Source of the DNA: Chloroflexota bacterium
Lineage (GTDB): Bacteria > Chloroflexota > Anaerolineae > Anaerolineales > Anaerolineaceae
Assembly: GCA_029777225.1 (NCBI GenBank)
Contig: JAKOSR010000198.1
Span: 1 to 9,989, forward strand
Length of the DNA: 9,989 bases
Reading direction: 5' to 3'
Made by a program: the position numbers and the translations under genes. The notes beneath the pieces were generated by a model. It ran no database searches. It saw only the letters and a program-made list of their open reading frames with translations, and was not told the origin of the DNA. Positions 6,223 to 9,989 of the stretch are shown here, piece by piece; within the stretch, counting starts at the first letter, position 1, and each line of letters starts with the position of its first letter.

Positions 6223-6735
6223 TCAGGCTTGAGCCAGGAGTTCCTTGTAAATTGACAGGTCAGCTTGTGAAAAACAGCAGAAAATGACCTTTTCCAGGCT
6301 TGCGATATCGCGCAGTACTTCCTGGGTTGTTTGCACCGCGATGGTGGCCGCCTCTCTGACCGGGTACCCGTAGACGCCCGTGCTGATGGATGGGAACGCT
6401 ATGTGCCTTATCCCATTCGCCGCGGCGGTATCCAGGCAGTTCCGATAACACGCGGCCAACACGGCTGGCTCCCCGTGCTGCCCTCCCCACCAAACCGGGC
6501 CTACGGTATGGATGACGTAGCGCGCTGGCAGTTGGTAGCCCCTGGTGATTTTTGCCTCTCCGGGTGCGCACCCGCCCAAAAGGCGGCACTCTGCCACCAG
6601 CTCCGGGCCGGCCGCGCGATGAATGGCGCCATCCACCCCTCCCCCACCAAGCAAGCTTGAATTGGCAGCGTTGACGATGGCATCCACCCGCAATGTGGTG
6701 ATATCGGCCAGGATGGCTTCAAGCACGGCGCTCAT
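6223..6735 (-). CDS. Macro-domain protein, YmdB-type O-acetyl-ADP-ribose deacetylase
   Basis: The 170 residues form a single macro domain. ADITTLRVDAIVNAANSSL (10-28) and GGGGVDGAIHRAAG (30-43) make the ADP-ribose pocket, and SISTGVYGYP (116-125) is the phosphate-binding loop. N25 and D35 fall at the same numbers as in E. coli YmdB, where they are conserved in the MacroD-type class. Known members remove acetyl from O-acetyl-ADP-ribose and take ADP-ribose off acidic side chains, in the cytoplasm. Length and motifs are typical for YmdB, so activity is expected. The start lies five bases after the stop of the upstream lipoprotein gene, and no separate ribosome binding site is clear, suggesting translational coupling. 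It could act in NAD metabolism or in reversal of ADP-ribosylation; the sequence does not decide. Confidence 0.94.
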   Translation of the reverse strand: MSAVLEAILADITTLRVDAIVNAANSSLLGGGGVDGAIHRAAGPELVAECRLLGGCAPGEAKITRGYQLPARYVIHTVGPVWWGGQHGEPAVLAACYRNCLDTAAANGIRHIAFPSISTGVYGYPVREAATIAVQTTQEVLRDIASLEKVIFCCFSQADLSIYKELLAQA

Positions 6736-6740
6736 CAGGG

Positions 6741-7190
6741 TTAGCCCAACGGAGCGTCACTGACCAGCAACGAGACCCTTACGTCCCCTTTGGCGTATTC
6801 ACGGCCAGCCTCTGGGTAGGGGTCCACTGAGACCAGCGAAATGAAGAGCGTGTCGAGTTGGTAGCTGATCTGATCAGCAGGGTCAACGCCCCCTAGGGTG
6901 AGTTCCACAGTTTCAGCCTTGGCACCCTTGACGCTTACCTCAAGCGTCACGGTGACTTTGCCGGCCCAAACGCACTCGACCCCATTTGGACAGCGACTGT
7001 CCTTCACTTCAACCAGCCTGACCTCCAGGTCTAAGCCGGAGGCTGTATCCTGCCCAGCCACCGCGCTGAGAACAAAAATCTCGTCCTTGGTGATGGTAAC
7101 CGGCAGGGGTGTTTTCTGGCTGCCTGGCACCACGCAGGCGCCCACTAACAAGCCAAGCAATACGGCTGTAAGAAAGATGCATTTTTTCAT
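6741..7190 (-). CDS. Small lipoprotein of unknown function with CPNGVxCVWAG motif
   Basis: The 149-residue protein begins with a lipoprotein signal peptide: MKK, a hydrophobic run, then the lipobox LVGAC with the lipidated cysteine at C19. The mature part is a small beta-rich domain holding DSRCPNGVECVWAGKVTV (64-81). Its cysteines C67 and C73 probably form a disulphide. This motif recurs in uncharacterised lipoproteins of several phyla, and no activity is known to me. The second half (VELTLGG, ISYQLDTLFISLVSVDPYP) continues as beta strands. The ATG at 7190 has AAAGGA five bases upstream. The gene sits 49 bases after yitT and 5 bases before the macro-domain gene, on the same strand, so an operon is likely. 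The protein should sit on the outer face of the cytoplasmic membrane. Confidence 0.85.
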   Translation of the reverse strand: MKKCIFLTAVLLGLLVGACVVPGSQKTPLPVTITKDEIFVLSAVAGQDTASGLDLEVRLVEVKDSRCPNGVECVWAGKVTVTLEVSVKGAKAETVELTLGGVDPADQISYQLDTLFISLVSVDPYPEAGREYAKGDVRVSLLVSDAPLG

Positions 7191-7239
7191 ACGCGTCCTT
7201 TTTTTAATAGCGAATTTTTCTCAATCCACTCCCGGCCAA

Positions 7240-8133
7240 TCAGCCTTCGTGCAGCGGTTTAAAGCCTTCGCCGAGAGCCTCATTGGCCTGCCCAACCACC
7301 ATGAAGGCGTCCGGGTCACATTCGTGCACAATCGCCTTCAACCGGACCACTTCCGCCGCTGTGACCACGCAATAAACGATTGGGCGGTCTTTCCCGGTAT
7401 AGCCGCCCTTGGCCGAGATGATGGTCGCGCCACGGTCAAGCTGGTCCTGGATGGCCAGGATAACCTTTTCGGTCTCATCGGTAATGATGAAAGCACTGCG
7501 AATGACGCTGGAGCCCTGGGAGGTGGTGTCCGCGGCCACCCCGCTTAGGTAAATCATGAAAAGACCGTAGAGCGCCTTTTCCCATCCGAAGAAAAAACCG
7601 GCCAGGAGCACCGCGAAGGAGTCAGTTAGCAGGTAAGCCATCGAAATGGAAATTCCCAGCCGGCGGTTAAGCACGCGTCCCAGGATGTCTGTGCCACCAC
7701 TTGTGCCACGCCCCAGGTAAACAATGCCCAGGCCAACCCTGAGCAGCATGCCACCATACAGCGTGTTCAGCAGGATATCGGAGGTGATTGGAGATGAGCC
7801 CGTCAGGGAGATAAGCAAGTCTGTGAAAATGGAGAAGGCGGCGATGGAAAGCATGGTACGCAGCGCGAAGCGCGGCCCACCCAGGTATCGCCAGCCCACG
7901 ATGAACAAGGGGATGTTTCCCAATAGCACAACTAAACCAATCGGCCAGCCGACCGTGTAATGCAGGATTTGGGCAATACCACTGATGCCACCGCTGACCA
8001 GGCTGGCAGGCACAAGGAACAGGCGCATGCTTAAAGCCTGCAGGAACGCGCCGAGCAGGATGAGCAGGTAGTCTTCAATGGACCGCCAGCTGAAGTCTAG
8101 CTGCTTGAAAAAGCTTATCAATTTCTCTTTCAC
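7240..8133 (-). CDS. YitT-family membrane protein with C-terminal DUF2179 domain
   Basis: The 297-residue protein has five or six membrane segments in residues about 20-200. It carries the family motifs SGGISGIAQI (near 47-56), GRGTSGGTDILGRVL (near 141-155) and DSFAVLLAGFFFGWEKALYG. The soluble C-terminal domain (about 214-290: SAFIITDETEKVILAIQDQL, then RGATIISAKGGYTG and a Cys-containing strand) is DUF2179, typical of YitT proteins. The biochemical role of the family is not established, although a transport role is often assumed. I choose GTG at 8133, which has GGGAG five bases upstream, over TTG at 8145, which overlaps that site. A TATAAT at 8171-8176 lies about 40 bases upstream. It is probably the first gene of a three-gene unit with the lipoprotein and macro-domain genes. 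Confidence 0.92.
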   Translation of the reverse strand: MKEKLISFFKQLDFSWRSIEDYLLILLGAFLQALSMRLFLVPASLVSGGISGIAQILHYTVGWPIGLVVLLGNIPLFIVGWRYLGGPRFALRTMLSIAAFSIFTDLLISLTGSSPITSDILLNTLYGGMLLRVGLGIVYLGRGTSGGTDILGRVLNRRLGISISMAYLLTDSFAVLLAGFFFGWEKALYGLFMIYLSGVAADTTSQGSSVIRSAFIITDETEKVILAIQDQLDRGATIISAKGGYTGKDRPIVYCVVTAAEVVRLKAIVHECDPDAFMVVGQANEALGEGFKPLHEG

Positions 8134-8170
8134 ACGAACTCCCAAATATTTAATCTGAAATCAATGCCAG

Positions 8171-8176
8171 ATTATA
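8171..8176 (-). promoter_or_regulatory. -10 box of the yitT promoter
   Basis: A perfect TATAAT lies on the minus strand in the 90-base gap between the DUF1906 protein gene and yitT, giving a predicted leader of about 30 bases. No good -35 box stands 16-18 bases upstream, where the sequence is GC-rich. The promoter may therefore depend on an activator, or the match may be chance. Confidence 0.4.
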
Positions 8177-8223
8177 CCGCCTGGCCGGGTTGGTTCTGCC
8201 ACTTATGCCTGCCCCTCCCCTTA

Positions 8224-9989
8224 TCAGCGGATGATCATGGGCAGTAACAGGTAAGAGGTGATATTAGGGTCGTATATAAATGTATACAGCGTTGTCCAGG
8301 CACTCCATATGCCATGTTTATCCTGGGTGCGGATGCGCAGGTACATGGGCACACGCGGCGCGACGGCTGGAGGGTTTAGCCGCGTCGCGTTGGTGAGGGT
8401 GCCCATGGTCGCGGTGGCACTTGTGCCCCAGTAAACCTGGTATGTGTCATTTCCGGCTAGCCCGACCCCCGCATCGCTGGCATCCGTCCAGCTAAAATCA
8501 GGGTCGGAGCAATTCCCCTGGGGCAGTCCGTTGTAAGCCATGCAGCCAGGGGATTGCACGCGTGGGTTGATGGGAGGCTCAGAATCGACATAAAAAGTAA
8601 TGGTCTTGGTGTCCTCCCAGTTGTTGACGTTGTCCACGCTCAGGTAGCTGACCGTCTTCTGCGCGCTGCCGGCCACCTGGAACGGGGCCGTATACAACTG
8701 CCAGGCTCCCTGGTCCACCTTGTAGTAACTGGCCTTTACCCCCACCGAATTATCCGTGGCCGTGAGGGAGACAGTGACGGGCGTCTTGTACCAGGGCAAT
8801 ATGCCAATCGTTCCAGAAATCGAGGCGTTACTGACCGGGTCGGTAAAATCGGCATGCAGGGGGCCCGCAATGGCCCCATCCAGAACATTGGAATCGATAT
8901 TGATGGTGACGCCACCCCAGGTTTCATCGTGCCCACCCGCGTACTGATGCAGCCTCTGATGAAAGTCCCAGTAGCTGGCCGGTAGGCAACCAACGTTCCA
9001 TACGGTTTGGTTTGGGTCGTAATAGGTGGATGACCAACTTGCCAACCAAACAAAATCCGGCGGTGGGGCGATTGTGTAGAGCTGGTAATTGTTGATATTG
9101 CAGGAGGAGCCATACAGCCCCGAATAGATATTCAGCTCATGCAGGCGGGTGGTCCAGCCATCAAGGAATGACCTGACCGCAGCCTTGCAGACCGCGTCCC
9201 CCGAAAAATATTCAAGGTCGTAATATACCAAGGAGCCACTCCCGTCCGGGTTGGTCATCCCCAGTGTCTGCAGGACAGCTTTGGCCTGGTTGGCATTGTC
9301 CACCCCCTGCTGATAAGCTTCAGCCGGGTCGGAAGAGAATTTGCGCTTAAACGTGGTGCAGGGCGCCTGGGGACCCACCCAGGTGGGGATGAAACGCCAG
9401 CCCCGAATATACATCTGGCTGACGTAATTGGCCGTCAGGTCGGTATTGGCGCAGGCCCGGGCAATCCCGCCAATATACATGTTGACGTACTCGTACGGGC
9501 TGTTAAAAAACCAGGTTTCCAGCTGGCTCAATGTGGGGATATCGCAGGCATCAAAGCCCTGCCCAACCACCTTTTTTACCCAATAATTGACTGCCTCGGT
9601 TCCCGGCATACCCTGGGCATCCAGCGTTTGTTCCCCAGGTATGCCAATTTCGGATTGCGTCTCTGCCAAATCAACCAAACCCTCCACGATGGGAAGCGTG
9701 AGCGGAGCCCAGGTGAGCCCGCCGTCACGGGTTTCGAGGATGACAGCCTGCTGAACGCAGTCCTTTCCCTGCTTTTCCGTGGAGCCAAGCGTATCGCACT
9801 GTCCGTACTTGAATTTGGCCCAGGCATGTGAGGGGCCCGAGCTGGAGAAGCTGCCCAGGGCTACATCCGCCCCGACTGCCAGCGCGCCGTTCACGGTTGA
9901 TAGCATTGAAAACACGTCAGCCTCTGGGAGCGCCCAGGTTTCGGGTCCGGAGCTGGTCATCTGAACTGGCCATACCGCTGTACCAGCCA
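8224..9989 (-). CDS. Exported DUF1906 / GH25-like barrel protein with beta-sandwich repeats (5' end cut by window edge)
   Basis: The frame is open to the right edge and reads through the first ATG at 9960, so the true start lies outside the window. Counting from that ATG: about 70-92 holds TRDGGLTWAPL, like a BNR/sialidase-type repeat. About 132-365 is a DUF1906 (Rv2525c-like) barrel, from GQGFDACD through MYIGGIARAC, GWRFIPTWVGPQAPC, VYYDLEYF with the GH25-like DxE pair D248/E250, NIYSGLYGSS, WLASW and NIDSNVLDG. About 375-460 is a beta-sandwich (VSLTATDNSVGV, YLSVDNVNNWE) of the kind following bacterial glycosidases. About 465-565 is another, fibronectin-like. The tail YLLLPMIIR is a C-terminal signature often seen on exported Chloroflexota proteins. 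A cell-wall or glycan hydrolase role is inferred; activity is unproven for most DUF1906 proteins. It lies upstream of yitT, with a 90-base gap. Confidence 0.85.
   Translation of the reverse strand, partial: AGTAVWPVQMTSSGPETWALPEADVFSMLSTVNGALAVGADVALGSFSSSGPSHAWAKFKYGQCDTLGSTEKQGKDCVQQAVILETRDGGLTWAPLTLPIVEGLVDLAETQSEIGIPGEQTLDAQGMPGTEAVNYWVKKVVGQGFDACDIPTLSQLETWFFNSPYEYVNMYIGGIARACANTDLTANYVSQMYIRGWRFIPTWVGPQAPCTTFKRKFSSDPAEAYQQGVDNANQAKAVLQTLGMTNPDGSGSLVYYDLEYFSGDAVCKAAVRSFLDGWTTRLHELNIYSGLYGSSCNINNYQLYTIAPPPDFVWLASWSSTYYDPNQTVWNVGCLPASYWDFHQRLHQYAGGHDETWGGVTINIDSNVLDGAIAGPLHADFTDPVSNASISGTIGILPWYKTPVTVSLTATDNSVGVKASYYKVDQGAWQLYTAPFQVAGSAQKTVSYLSVDNVNNWEDTKTITFYVDSEPPINPRVQSPGCMAYNGLPQGNCSDPDFSWTDASDAGVGLAGNDTYQVYWGTSATATMGTLTNATRLNPPAVAPRVPMYLRIRTQDKHGIWSAWTTLYTFIYDPNITSYLLLPMIIR

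Noticed and set aside
6200..6245. Possible terminator between the convergent CPBP and macro-domain genes
   Set aside because: GCTCA/TGAGC can form a five-pair hairpin (6220-6233), but no T-run follows on either strand and it overlaps the macro gene end.

Overview
The window looks like a chromosomal segment of a free-living bacterium, most likely a member of Chloroflexota (Anaerolineae-like). That assignment is inference. It rests on the style of the secreted proteins: one ends in the short hydrophobic tail YLLLPMIIR, a C-terminal signature common on exported proteins of that phylum. It also rests on moderately GC-rich coding sequence and a tRNA gene without an encoded CCA. Nothing phage-like, no insertion sequence and no CRISPR array is visible.

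Left part (1-1403): two minus-strand genes for exported proteins of unknown function lie in tandem, a 290-residue protein and, downstream of it, a shorter paralogue cut by the window edge. They share a 70-residue C-terminal module that aligns without gaps. A possible promoter lies at 1375-1403. Next comes a plus-strand tRNA locus (about 1544-1846): a promoter, a degenerate tRNA-Leu-like 5' fragment, an intact tRNA-Val(CAC), a strong terminator, then a scrambled partial copy of the tRNA-Val with an exact 58-bp repeat of its 3' end and terminator.

Middle (1892-4709): minus-strand genes for a family 2 glycosyltransferase and, upstream of it, a MalZ-type GH13 maltodextrin glucosidase. A divergent intergenic region (4710-4788) separates these from a plus-strand pair: a MazG-like nucleotide pyrophosphohydrolase with a GTG start, overlapping by 14 bases a CPBP-family (CAAX-type) intramembrane protease that ends at 6199.

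Right part (6223-9989), all minus strand and read from right to left: the 3' part of a large exported protein with a DUF1906 / GH25-like barrel followed by beta-sandwich repeats; a YitT-family membrane protein; a small lipoprotein with a Cys-rich CPNGVxCVWAG motif; and, 5 bases later, a YmdB-type macro-domain protein. The last two are probably co-translated, and all three genes downstream of the barrel protein may form one transcript from a TATAAT box at 8171-8176.

The genes do not make up one obvious pathway: carbohydrate use (MalZ, glycosyltransferase), nucleotide and ADP-ribose housekeeping (MazG, macro domain) and envelope proteins are mixed. The two things most worth a second look are the tandem exported paralogues, one of which has only the second half of the shared domain region, and the tRNA-Val locus, whose repeat creates a tRNA-like acceptor/T-arm minihelix.
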